Source of the DNA: JBBROS01 sp965217935
GTDB taxonomy: Bacteria > Pseudomonadota > Alphaproteobacteria > Acetobacterales > Acetobacteraceae
Direction: 5' to 3'
Assembly: GCA_965217935.1 (NCBI GenBank)
Contig: OZ244581.1
Location: 3,782,001-3,846,000 of the forward strand
DNA: 64,000 nt
Shown piece after piece: positions 41,690-52,196 of the stretch (its first letter is position 1; every line of letters begins with the position of its first letter). A program made the translations under genes and the position numbers. Below the pieces are notes generated by a model that saw only the letters and a program-made list of their open reading frames with translations, was not told the origin of the DNA and searched no databases.

Positions 41690-43441
41690 TTAGCTCCGCT
41701 TCGGCGGCGTCGCTGGCCAGCTCTTGATCAGCGCATCGTAGTCGATGGTTTGGCCCGGCGGCTTCTCGTTGGCGAGCTTGCGTTGCGGGGCGATGGTGCC
41801 GTCCTTCTCGGCTTGCTCGTACCAGTGCTCGGCGGAGGTCTTCGGGTTGAGCCTGGGGCCGCACTCGCCCTGGACCTTGGAGCGCTCGAGGCGTTCCATG
41901 ACGCTGTCCTGCGCGGCGGCGAGCGCATCCATTGCCTCTTGCGGTGTTTTGTTGCCGGCGGCGGCGTCGCCGATGTTCTGCCACCAGAGCTGGGCCAGGC
42001 GGGGGTAGTCGGGGACGTTGTTGCCGGTGGGGGTCCATTGGACGCGGGCCGGGCTGCGGTAGAACTCGATCAGGCCGCCGAGCTCGGGGGCGCGCTTGGT
42101 GAAGGACTTGTCCCAGATGTCGCTTTCGCGGATGAAGGTGAGGCCGACGTGGCTTTTCTTCAGGCTGACGGACTTGGAGACGCAGAACTGGGCATAGAGC
42201 CAGGCGGCCTTGCGTTTTTCCAGGGGTGCGGATTTCAGCATGGTCCAGGAGCCGACGTCCTGGTAGCCGAGCTTCATGCCGTCCTTCCAGTAGGCGCCCT
42301 TCGGCGAGGGGGCCATGCGCCATTTGGGGGTGCCGTCGTCGTTCATGACCGGGAGGCCGGGCTTGACCATGTCGGCGGTGAAGGCGGTGTACCAGAACAC
42401 CTGCTGGGCGACGTTGCCCTGGGCGGGGACGGGGCCGCTTTCGCTGAAGGTCATGCCTTGGGCGTTCGGGGGGGCGTATTTCTTGAGCCATTCGAGGTAT
42501 TTCTCGACGGCGTAGACGGCGGCCGGGCCGTTGGTGTCGCCGCCGCGGGCGATGCTGCTGCCGACCGGGTTGCAGCCCTGCATGCGGATGCCCCATTCGT
42601 CGACCGGGAAGCCGTTGGGCAGGCCGCGGTCGCCGTTGCCGGCCATGGAGAGCCAGGCGTCGGTGAAGCGCCAGCCGAGGGAAGGGTCCTTTTTGCCGTA
42701 GTCCATGTGGCCGTAGACGCGGGCGCCATCGATTTGCTTGACCTCGTTGGTAAAAAACTCGGCGATGTCCTCGTAGGCGGACCAGTTGACCGGGACGCCG
42801 AGGTCGTAGCCGTACTTCTTCTTGAAGGCCTGCTGGAAGTCGGGGCGCTTGAACCAGTCGTAACGGAACCAGTAGAGGTTGGCGAACTGCTGGTCGGGGA
42901 GCTGGTAGAGCTTCTTGTCGGGGGCGGTGGTGAAGGAGAGGCCGATGAAGTCGTTGAGGTCGAGACCGGGGTTGGTCACGTCCTTGCCTTCGCCGGCCAT
43001 GAAGTCGGTCAGCGCGACGGTCTGGTGATAGCGGAAGTGGGTGCCGATGAAGTCGCTGTCGTTGACCCAGATGTCGTAGAGCGGGCGGCCGGACTGCATC
43101 TCGGTCTGGATTTTCTCGACGACGTCGCCCTCCTGGATGATGTCGTGCTTCATGTTGATGCCGGTGATCTCGGAGAAGGCGCGTGCCAGCGTCCGGCTTT
43201 CGTACTCGTGCACCGTCAGCGTCTCGGAGACGGTGCTGACGTCCATGCCCTTGAAGGGCTTGGCGGCGTTGATGAACCAGTCCATCTCCTGCATCTGCTC
43301 GTCCTTGCTGAGCGTGGACGGCTGGAACTCGTTCTCGACCCATTTCCGGGCGGCGTCCCTGCCCTGGCCGTAGGAGCGCGGGGCTGTGCCGAACAGAAGG
43401 GCGGCGGCGGCGGAGCCGGCTAGCAGGTCACGACGTTTCAT
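41690..43441 (-). CDS. glpV: Glycerol ABC transporter binding protein GlpV
   Basis: Periplasmic extracellular solute-binding protein of 583 residues. An RR-type signal (MKRRDLLAGSAAAALLFG) suggests export, possibly through Tat. The long form with segments IWVNDSDFIGTHFRYHQ, QQFANLYWFRYDWFK and YQDVGSWTMLKSA is characteristic of the glycerol-specific GlpV of Rhizobium-type systems rather than of sn-glycerol-3-phosphate (UgpB) proteins. It stands downstream of the permease and ATPase genes, with a 92-bp gap before it that contains another small hairpin. Being the binding protein, it is expected to be made in excess. Confidence 0.9.
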   Translation of the reverse strand: MKRRDLLAGSAAAALLFGTAPRSYGQGRDAARKWVENEFQPSTLSKDEQMQEMDWFINAAKPFKGMDVSTVSETLTVHEYESRTLARAFSEITGINMKHDIIQEGDVVEKIQTEMQSGRPLYDIWVNDSDFIGTHFRYHQTVALTDFMAGEGKDVTNPGLDLNDFIGLSFTTAPDKKLYQLPDQQFANLYWFRYDWFKRPDFQQAFKKKYGYDLGVPVNWSAYEDIAEFFTNEVKQIDGARVYGHMDYGKKDPSLGWRFTDAWLSMAGNGDRGLPNGFPVDEWGIRMQGCNPVGSSIARGGDTNGPAAVYAVEKYLEWLKKYAPPNAQGMTFSESGPVPAQGNVAQQVFWYTAFTADMVKPGLPVMNDDGTPKWRMAPSPKGAYWKDGMKLGYQDVGSWTMLKSAPLEKRKAAWLYAQFCVSKSVSLKKSHVGLTFIRESDIWDKSFTKRAPELGGLIEFYRSPARVQWTPTGNNVPDYPRLAQLWWQNIGDAAAGNKTPQEAMDALAAAQDSVMERLERSKVQGECGPRLNPKTSAEHWYEQAEKDGTIAPQRKLANEKPPGQTIDYDALIKSWPATPPKRS

Positions 43442-43533
43442 TGGTTTCCTCCTTGTTCGTGGTTAGGCTGGCATGCGGGCGCCCGGATGTTCGAGGCGGG
43501 CGGCGGAGCGGCTTGCCTGATCCGCTCCTTGCC

Positions 43534-43815
43534 TCAAGCGTAACGGAACATCAGCGCGGCGAACAGCGCCGAGACGCCGAGGGCGGGCCAGATCGGGTCG
43601 AGGCCGAAGGCGATCCAGAGGATGCAGATGACGGCGGTGCCGAGCAGGGAGACGAACAGGCGGTCGCCGCGGGTGGTGGGGAAGCCGAGGATGCCGCGGC
43701 GGGGCGCTTCCGGGCGGACGGCGGCGAGGAGTGTCATGATGATGAGCGCGAGGCCAATAAGGGCGAAGAACAGGCCGGTTTGCCAGGTCCAGGCCATCCA
43801 ATCCAGTTGCGGCAT
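43534..43815 (-). CDS. DUF2160 small membrane protein (GlpU-like)
   Basis: A 93-residue inner-membrane protein with three predicted hydrophobic segments (about 10-35, 48-65 and 70-90). DUF2160 proteins are found in glycerol ABC operons between the second permease and the binding protein, exactly as here, but their role is unknown. It lies 13 bp after the permease gene glpQ and 92 bp before glpV. The conserved context makes a transporter accessory role likely. Confidence 0.85.
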   Translation of the reverse strand: MPQLDWMAWTWQTGLFFALIGLALIIMTLLAAVRPEAPRRGILGFPTTRGDRLFVSLLGTAVICILWIAFGLDPIWPALGVSALFAALMFRYA

Positions 43816-43828
43816 CAGGCGCGTCCTT

Positions 43829-46576
<2,748 letters not shown>

Positions 46577-46577
<1 letters not shown>

Positions 46578-47617
46578 CAGGCGGCCGCCTCGGCGGCGAC
46601 GCGGGCGTTGCGGACGACGCGGCCGGCGGCGTCGAAGGCCATGACGTTCGCCGGGTCGACGTAGAGCGGTACGGGGTCGCCGGGCGCGCGGTCGGCGACG
46701 CCCGAGAGGAGGGCGACCCAGGTTTGGCCGGCAGCCTCGACGTGGACGTAGCTTTCCGAGCCGGTGATCTCGCAGAGGACGACGCGGCCCTCGAAGGCGA
46801 CGGCGCCCGGGGGCGGGGGGCCGATTTCGAGATGCTCGGCGCGGAAGCCGAGGCGGGCCGCGCCAGGCGCCAGGCCGGGCAAGCGCGCGGCATCGAGCTC
46901 GTTGAGCGGGGGGTCGCTGAAGACCCGTGCCGCGGAGAGCGTTTCGGGGGCACGGTAGACGTGCGCGGTGGGGCCGGCTTGCGTGAGGCGGCCTTCCCAC
47001 AGGGTTGCCGTCTGGCCGCCCAGGAGCAGGGCTTCCATCGGCTCGGTCGTTGCGTAGACCAGGATCGCGCCGCTCTGGGCGAACAGGGGGGGCAGCTCTT
47101 CGCGCAGCTCCTCGCGGAGCTTGTAGTCGAGGTTGGCGAGCGGCTCGTCCAGCAGCACGAGGCTGGCGCGCTTGACCAGGGCGCGGGCGATGGCGGTCCG
47201 TTGCTGCTGGCCGCCGGAGAGCTGGCCCGGGGTGCGGCGGAGCAAGGGTTCGAGGCGGAGCAGGCGGGCGGCCTCGGCGACGCGCTGCTCGATCTCGGCT
47301 TTGGGCAGCCGGGCGACGCGCAGGGGGGAGGCGATGTTCTCGTAGACCGAGAGCGTCGGATAGTTGACGAATTGCTGGTAGACCATGGCGACGGAGCGCT
47401 TGCCGACGGGAAGGCCGGTGATGTCCGCGCCGTCGAGCGTGAGGCGGCCGCGGCCGGGGCGGTCGAGGCCGGCCATGACGCGCATCAACGTGGTCTTGCC
47501 GGACAGCGTTGGGCCGAGCAGCACGTTCAGTGTGCCGCGGGCGAGCGTCAGGGAGATGTTCTCGAGTATGGGGGCCTGGCGCGGGCCGAGGCCGATACCG
47601 TGCAGGACAAGGCTCAT
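46577..47617 (-). CDS. glpS: Glycerol ABC ATPase GlpS
   Basis: ATP-binding subunit, 346 residues. Walker A is GPTLSGKTT (about 35-43; Leu-Ser replaces the usual Gly), the signature is LSGGQQQRTAIA (about 135-146) and Walker B is LVLLDEPLANLD (about 155-166). The C-terminal TOBE-like domain is present. It is the first gene of glpS-glpT-glpP-glpQ-DUF2160-glpV-glpK. The 224-bp gap upstream should hold the promoter; no glpR repressor or glpD dehydrogenase gene is seen nearby. Confidence 0.9.
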
Positions 47618-47841
47618 TGCGGCGGGTGGGCGCGCGCGACCGTGGGTGACAAGTGCTGTTCCGCTCCCGAAAGGTTGCTTTTGTTGCGTGCGGGCTTGAG
47701 CTTAGGTCGGGCGTGGGCCGTCGGCAAGGAGGCTGAGCCGTCGCGTCCCGCCCCGGCATTTTCTTCACGCCGATTGCCTGGTATTCCAGCTTACGATTCG
47801 GGGAGATTGATCCTCGGGCGCAGCACGGACCATGTCCCGTC

Positions 47842-48750
47842 ATGACGAACGTCCCTAACTGGCTTGCTTCCGCTGCCACCAGATTTGGCCCGAAGATGCC
47901 GGAGACGGCGAAGACCGTCATGCTCGGGGGGGTTCAGACCGTGTTCGAGGGGGCGGCGGACGATCATTATTTCCAAACGCTCGAGCAGCAGGCGGCGCAC
48001 CTCGACGGGTTCGCCGCATTCCTGGCCCGGCAGGTCCCGCTCGATGCGACGGCGCTCGACGTGGGTGCGAACATCGGGCTTTCCACGATCCTGCTGGCGC
48101 GGGTGGCGAAGCGGGTCATCGCTTACGAACCGTCGCCGCCGAACGTCCGGTTCCTGCGGCGCAACCTTGAACTGAACGGGATCTCGAACGTCGAGGTCCG
48201 GGCCGCCGCGGTGTCCAGTGCGGGCGGAATGTTGCGGTTTCATGTGATGGCGTTCGGCGCCGGATCGCACGTCATGGCGGCGGGACACGTGGCAGGGGAC
48301 AGCATGACGGCGGTGGAGGTTCCGGCGGTGGCGCTCGATGGGGAGGAATTGCCGCCGGTCGGCTTCATCAAGATCGACGCCGAGGGACATGAGCCCGATG
48401 CGCTGGCCGGGGCGAGAAGGCTGCTCGCGCGGGACCGGCCGTTGATTTATACGGAGATCAATCTCTGGTGCCTGTCGGCGTTCGCCGGGCACAGTCTTGG
48501 CGCGCTGGTGAAGGCGCTGTTCCAAGCCCACGAGGCGTTCCGGCCCGAGGCGGACGGGGAGCTTACGCCGTTGCCTGAGGCCTACCAGTTCCTGCATGAC
48601 GCCATCGTGCTGCATCGGGGCGTGGTGGACGTCGCGTTGCGTCCGCGCGAGGGGGCGGCGATGCCGGACTTGCCGGCGATGACCTGGCCGGAGCCGGCGC
48701 TGGCCGCATTAAGGGCGGCATCGGCAATAGGTGCGTCGGCACGCGGATAA
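47842..48750 (+). CDS. FkbM-family methyltransferase
   Basis: SAM-dependent O-methyltransferase-type protein of 302 residues. The SAM-binding motif is LDVGANIGLST (about 71-81), followed by VIAYEPSPPNVRFLRRNL (about 91-108) and FIKIDAEGHEPDALAGAR (about 174-191), both typical of FkbM. The substrate is unknown; such enzymes often modify sugars or polyketides, but no such genes lie nearby. Its last codons (ASAIGASARG) and the TAA stop lie inside repeat copy D, so the protein's C-terminal tail is derived from, or shared with, the repeat. Confidence 0.88.
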   Translation: MTNVPNWLASAATRFGPKMPETAKTVMLGGVQTVFEGAADDHYFQTLEQQAAHLDGFAAFLARQVPLDATALDVGANIGLSTILLARVAKRVIAYEPSPPNVRFLRRNLELNGISNVEVRAAAVSSAGGMLRFHVMAFGAGSHVMAAGHVAGDSMTAVEVPAVALDGEELPPVGFIKIDAEGHEPDALAGARRLLARDRPLIYTEINLWCLSAFAGHSLGALVKALFQAHEAFRPEADGELTPLPEAYQFLHDAIVLHRGVVDVALRPREGAAMPDLPAMTWPEPALAALRAASAIGASARG

Positions 48751-48830
48751 AGCTGCCTGTTCAAACAAAGGCTTGAGGCGCTTGTCCGATACAGCGAAAC
48801 GTAGCGGCAACTGTCGGACAAGCGCCTCAA
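48713..48830 (+). repeat. Two-hairpin dispersed repeat, copy D
   Basis: The 46-bp 5' hairpin (48713-48758) has arms gggcggc+atcggc and gcggat+gctgcct with 12 of 13 possible pairs, the aaa bulge and the family loop (aataggtgcgtcggcac). A linker with acaaagg leads to a perfect 17-bp second hairpin: arms 48773-48789 (ttgaggcgcttgtccga) and 48814-48830. The FkbM stop codon TAA is inside the first hairpin (48748-48750). Confidence 0.8.
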
Positions 48831-48852
48831 ACCACCAGCAGAAAGCCGTATC

Positions 48853-50502
48853 ATGAGCGCTCTTGAGGATATCCAGCGGCAAGTCATGTGGAACCGCCTG
48901 CTCGCGGTCGTGGAGGAGCAGGCGCAGACGATGATCCGGACCGCGTTCAGCACCACCGTGCGCGAGGCGGGGGACCTTTCGGCGGGCATCTTCGACCTGG
49001 AGGGGCGGATGCTGGCGCAGGCGGTGACGGGGACGCCGGGGCACGTGAACTCGATGATGGAGAGCGTGCTGCATTTCCTGGCCAAGTTCCCGGCGGAGAC
49101 GCTGCGGGAGGGCGACCACCTGATCACCAACGACCCCTGGCTCGGGACCGGGCACCTGCATGACCTGACGGTGGTGACGCCGGCGTTCCATCGGGGGCGG
49201 CTCGTGGCGCTGTTCGCCAATACGGCGCACGTGATCGACGTGGGTGGGCTCGGGATGGGTCCGGAGGGGCGGTCGGTGTTCGAGGAGGGGCTTTATATCC
49301 CGATCGTCAAATGCTTCGAGGGCGGGCGGGCGAACAGCACGTTCTTCGATTTCCTGCGGGCGGGGACCCGGCTTCCGGTCGAGTTGGAGGGCGACGTGTA
49401 TTCGCTGTGCGCCTGCAACGAGGCGGGGGCGCGGCGGTTGGGGCAGATGCTGGAGGAGTTCTCGCTCGACGGGATCGAGGCGCTGGCGGAGTACATCCTG
49501 GACAGCAGCCGGCGGGCGACGCTGGCCGAGATCGCCAAGCTGCCGCGGGGGGTTTACGCGTCGGAGATCTGGTCGGACGGGTATGAGGCGCCGATCCGGC
49601 TGGCGGCGAGCATGACGGTCGGGGCGGACGGGATCGCGGTGGATTTCGAGGGAACGTCGGGATTGTCGGGGCGGGGGATCAACGTGCCGCCGGCGTATAC
49701 GCGGGCTTATGCCTGTTTCGGCATCAAGTGCGTGGTGGCGCCGGAGATCCCGAACAACACCGCGAGCCTGGAGCCGTTCCGGATGCGGATTCCCGAGGGG
49801 TGCATCCTGAACGCGCCGCGTCCGCGGGCGGTGGCGGTGCGGCATGTGGTGGGGCAGCTTTTGCCGGACTTGATGATGGGGTGCCTCTATCAGGCGGTGC
49901 CGGACCGGGTGACGGCGGAGGGGTCTTCGTGCCTTTGGAACCCGCCGTTGCGCGGGGGGCCGATCGTGAGCGGGCAGAACTCGCCGCTGCCCGATTTCGA
50001 GGTAATCACGTTCAACTCGGGCGGGACCGGGGCGCGGCCGGGGCGGGACGGGCTGGACGGCACGGCGTTCCCGTCCGGGGTGCGGACGATGCCGGTGGAG
50101 GCGACGGAGAACGTGGCGCCGATCGTGTTCTGGCGGAAGGAATTGCGGGCCGGGAGCGGCGGGGCGGGGCGCAGCCGGGGGGGACTTGGGCAGGTGATGG
50201 AGATCGGGGCGCGGAACGACGCGGAGTTCGCCTGCAACGCGATCTTCGACCGGGTGGGACATGCGCCGAAAGGGCGCGACGGTGGGGAGGCCGGGGCGCC
50301 GGGCCGGGTCTATCTAAAAAGCGGGGCGGCGTTGCGGACGAAGGGCTACCAAATCGTCCCCGCAGGCGACCGGCTGGTGCTGGAACTGCCGGGCGGCGGG
50401 GGGATGGGGCCTCCTGCGGCGCGCGACCCGGCGCTGGCCGAGGAGGACCGGCGCGACGGGATGGTTCAGGGCGGGGCTGCCGTTACCGGCACTGGAGATT
50501 GA
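48853..50502 (+). CDS. Hydantoinase B/oxoprolinase-family protein (HyuB-like)
   Basis: A 549-residue protein of the B subunit family of ATP-dependent hydantoinases, oxoprolinases and acetone/acetophenone carboxylases. Its N-terminal VVEEQAQTMIRTAFSTTVREAGDLSAGIFD, LIGEG-like SVFEEGLYIPIVK region and GGGGMGPPAARDP near the end fit the family. The matching A subunit, which carries the ATPase fold, is absent from either side, so the protein's reaction cannot be assigned. The start at 48853 follows the second hairpin of repeat D by 22 bp. The 3' end overlaps a convergent gene by 20 bp. Confidence 0.88.
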   Translation: MSALEDIQRQVMWNRLLAVVEEQAQTMIRTAFSTTVREAGDLSAGIFDLEGRMLAQAVTGTPGHVNSMMESVLHFLAKFPAETLREGDHLITNDPWLGTGHLHDLTVVTPAFHRGRLVALFANTAHVIDVGGLGMGPEGRSVFEEGLYIPIVKCFEGGRANSTFFDFLRAGTRLPVELEGDVYSLCACNEAGARRLGQMLEEFSLDGIEALAEYILDSSRRATLAEIAKLPRGVYASEIWSDGYEAPIRLAASMTVGADGIAVDFEGTSGLSGRGINVPPAYTRAYACFGIKCVVAPEIPNNTASLEPFRMRIPEGCILNAPRPRAVAVRHVVGQLLPDLMMGCLYQAVPDRVTAEGSSCLWNPPLRGGPIVSGQNSPLPDFEVITFNSGGTGARPGRDGLDGTAFPSGVRTMPVEATENVAPIVFWRKELRAGSGGAGRSRGGLGQVMEIGARNDAEFACNAIFDRVGHAPKGRDGGEAGAPGRVYLKSGAALRTKGYQIVPAGDRLVLELPGGGGMGPPAARDPALAEEDRRDGMVQGGAAVTGTGD

Positions 50503-50842
50503 CCTCGGCCTGGGCGCGCCGCAGCTTTTCCGTCTGCTCCTTGGCGACCGGCGTATCGCGGAATTCGGCGCCGCGCTGGCCGAGGCCGCCTTGCTGCATG
50601 CTCAGGATCGTTGCGGCTTGCTCGTAGTCCTTGTAGGGCATCATGTCGGCGATGGTGTCGATGCCGCATGAGCAGCGTTCGAGGGCCTCGCGCTTGAAGC
50701 CGTTGGCGGCGAGGCAGCCGATGACGTAGTCGGCGCGGGCCGAGGTCGGGTAGTCGTGGGCCGGGTGGCGTTGCTCGGCTACGGCTGGGCCTGCGAGGGC
50801 TGCGGCGGCAATGAGGGCGAGGGTTGAGAGGCGTGCGATCAT
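50483..50842 (-). CDS. Exported small protein of unknown function
   Basis: A 119-residue protein with a clear Sec signal peptide ending near AVA (residue 22). The mature part has three conserved-looking cysteines (GCLAANG, RCSCGIDTIAD) and a final QCR, suggesting disulphides in the periplasm. It overlaps the start of its upstream neighbour's stop by 4 bp and is convergent with the HyuB-like gene. The pair lies upstream of, and divergent from, the methanol dehydrogenase gene. No domain is recognised. Confidence 0.8.
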   Translation of the reverse strand: MIARLSTLALIAAAALAGPAVAEQRHPAHDYPTSARADYVIGCLAANGFKREALERCSCGIDTIADMMPYKDYEQAATILSMQQGGLGQRGAEFRDTPVAKEQTEKLRRAQAEVNLQCR

Positions 50843-51543
50843 CGTTCGACCCCCTCGAACGTCATTGTTTCGCCCGCCTCGGGGATTTGGGATGCCTTAT
50901 CGCCGGGCATGGTTGTGCGGACCTTAGCCAACATGCCGGGCACGTCTTCGGAGAGAACGAAGGCGTAGGTTTTTTTCTGGACGGTGGGCAAGCGGCCGAG
51001 CCTTGAGTCGTCGGTGAACGGCTGCACGGTGACGAGCTTTGCCGGCATGGTCTTGCCGTCAAGGGTGACTTGGGTATCGGAGACGGTGGCGCGATCCATG
51101 AGGGCTTGGCGGATCCGATTGCGGAAGTAGGCGGCGGAGACGCCGAGGGTCTGCTTCATCTCGCGGACGTCCCGCTCCAGCACGAGCATGACGAGGGGAT
51201 TGCCGCGGAAGTTGTCGAGCTCTGGATAGGCCATGTGGCGGTCGCCGCCGAGGAAATCGAAGCTGAGGTCCTTGGTGCCGTCCGGGTTGACTTGATTGAC
51301 ATGCATTGTCACGCGGTCGGTGAACGGATTGGGGCCTTCACGAACAAACGCGTAGTCGAGAGTTTCGCCCTGCTTTACGTTGTGCAAATGCGGGGTTTCG
51401 AATAGCTCGACTTGCGCCGGGCTTAGGGGGCGTTCGCCTTGGGCTGGCGTGGACTGAGCCCGTGCGCCTAGTGTTGCGGCGAGTAGGATGGCGGCTGCGG
51501 CGTAGGCGGGCCGGCTTAGGCGTTGGCGAAAGGGGTGTCTCAT
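50839..51543 (-). CDS. Exported protein of unknown function
   Basis: A 234-residue periplasmic protein: basic N-terminus, hydrophobic AYAAAAILLAATLGARA and a cleavage site near residue 30. The mature part (LHNVKQGETLDYAFVREG, FDFLGGDRHMAYPELDNFRGNP, LERDVREMKQTLG) looks globular and mostly beta. It has no cysteines in the mature region. Four bases of overlap join it to the following exported protein. Its ATG (51541-51543) overlaps the ATG of a rightward small gene on the other strand, giving the shared tetramer CATG. A role beside methanol oxidation is only suggested by position. Confidence 0.78.
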   Translation of the reverse strand: MRHPFRQRLSRPAYAAAAILLAATLGARAQSTPAQGERPLSPAQVELFETPHLHNVKQGETLDYAFVREGPNPFTDRVTMHVNQVNPDGTKDLSFDFLGGDRHMAYPELDNFRGNPLVMLVLERDVREMKQTLGVSAAYFRNRIRQALMDRATVSDTQVTLDGKTMPAKLVTVQPFTDDSRLGRLPTVQKKTYAFVLSEDVPGMLAKVRTTMPGDKASQIPEAGETMTFEGVER

Positions 51544-51748
51544 GATCGAACTGGTCCTGGTTTATTGCTTATTGGATTCGCCGGATCGATGCGTCGAGCA
51601 TCGCGAGGCAATGAATGGCCCATCAGGCGCGCTGCAGTGCACGATCAGTGCGCAGGAGCATGCGCAAGATTATCTCAAGGCGCATCCGAAATACCGGTTG
51701 GCCGGCTGGCGCTGCGAGGTGGACAAGCCGGCGGAGAAGCCTGCCTGA
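51542..51748 (+). CDS. Small Cys-containing protein
   Basis: A 68-residue protein starting at an ATG that shares bases with the opposite-strand gene. The N-terminus IELVLVYCLLDSPDRC is followed by LQCTISAQEHAQDYLKAHP and a C-terminal YRLAGWRCEVDKP. Four cysteines at regular spacing and the coherent sequence suggest a real gene. It has no clear signal peptide. No function is recognised. It is followed by the palindromes at 51850 and 51904. Confidence 0.6.
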   Translation: MIELVLVYCLLDSPDRCVEHREAMNGPSGALQCTISAQEHAQDYLKAHPKYRLAGWRCEVDKPAEKPA

Positions 51749-51849
51749 GCGGGATGTGCGTTTGTGAGTGGCCATTCCTGGAGCCGATCGAAGGTTTGCG
51801 CGCGGACGATTTGCCGATCTGAACAGTAGCGAAACCAGGCGCGCCGTCT

Positions 51850-51894
51850 AGTGGCGCGAATCTGACGGGTTTCTTCCGTCAGATTCGCGCCACT
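51850..51894. repeat. Perfect 19-bp palindrome
   Basis: Arms 51850-51868 (agtggcgcgaatctgacgg) and 51876-51894 are exact complements separated by the 7-nt loop gtttctt. It lies in the 448-bp gene-free stretch before xoxF. It could terminate the 51542 gene, act as a protein-binding site, or be a mobile palindrome. It is unlike the 46-bp repeat family. Confidence 0.85.
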
Positions 51895-51903
51895 GGCTTG
51901 ATC

Positions 51904-51959
51904 TGGTGGGCCAAATTGCCCTGACGTTCGAGACTTGAGCGTCAGGTCTGGACCACTAG
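51904..51959. repeat. Second, imperfect hairpin next to the palindrome
   Basis: Inner arms cctgacg (51920-51926) and cgtcagg (51940-51946) pair fully. Outer arms at 51904-51915 and 51948-51959 pair with about three mismatches (tggtgggccaaa against tctggaccacta). Both outer ends and the start of the first palindrome contain a tagtgg / ccacta core, so the two hairpins look like one paired element. Confidence 0.6.
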
Positions 51960-51960
51960 C

Positions 51961-52196
51961 CCTGCGATGTGGAGGTCATACTGTCCTTTATGCTGCATTG
52001 CACAAATAGATTTCGATATGATCATGACTATATTTTCACTTTACGGCTTGCCGACCCTGGAGACCGCTGCCACTGTTCACAGGAAGGTTGTTGTATGCCG
52101 CATTGTGATGCGGGTTGACCTGAATGGAGGGGCGTGGAAGCTCAGTCAGTTCGATCGACAGCTCATGTTTTCAGGAATAATACGGAGGAAACAGAC
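51961..52196 (+). promoter_or_regulatory. xoxF leader and promoter region
   Basis: This segment is notably AT-rich for the window (catgactatattttcactt at about 52023-52042). It includes a small hairpin ccgcat-tgtg-atgcgg near 52091-52106 and ends with a strong ribosome-binding site, acggagga, placed 9-10 bases before the GTG at 52197. That site decides the start: an upstream in-frame start at 52134 would add 21 residues before the signal peptide. Confidence 0.6.

Noticed and set aside
50482..50502. HyuB-like and exported protein overlap as a frameshift
   Set aside because: The genes are convergent and both end in normal stops; the 20-bp overlap is similar to others in the window.
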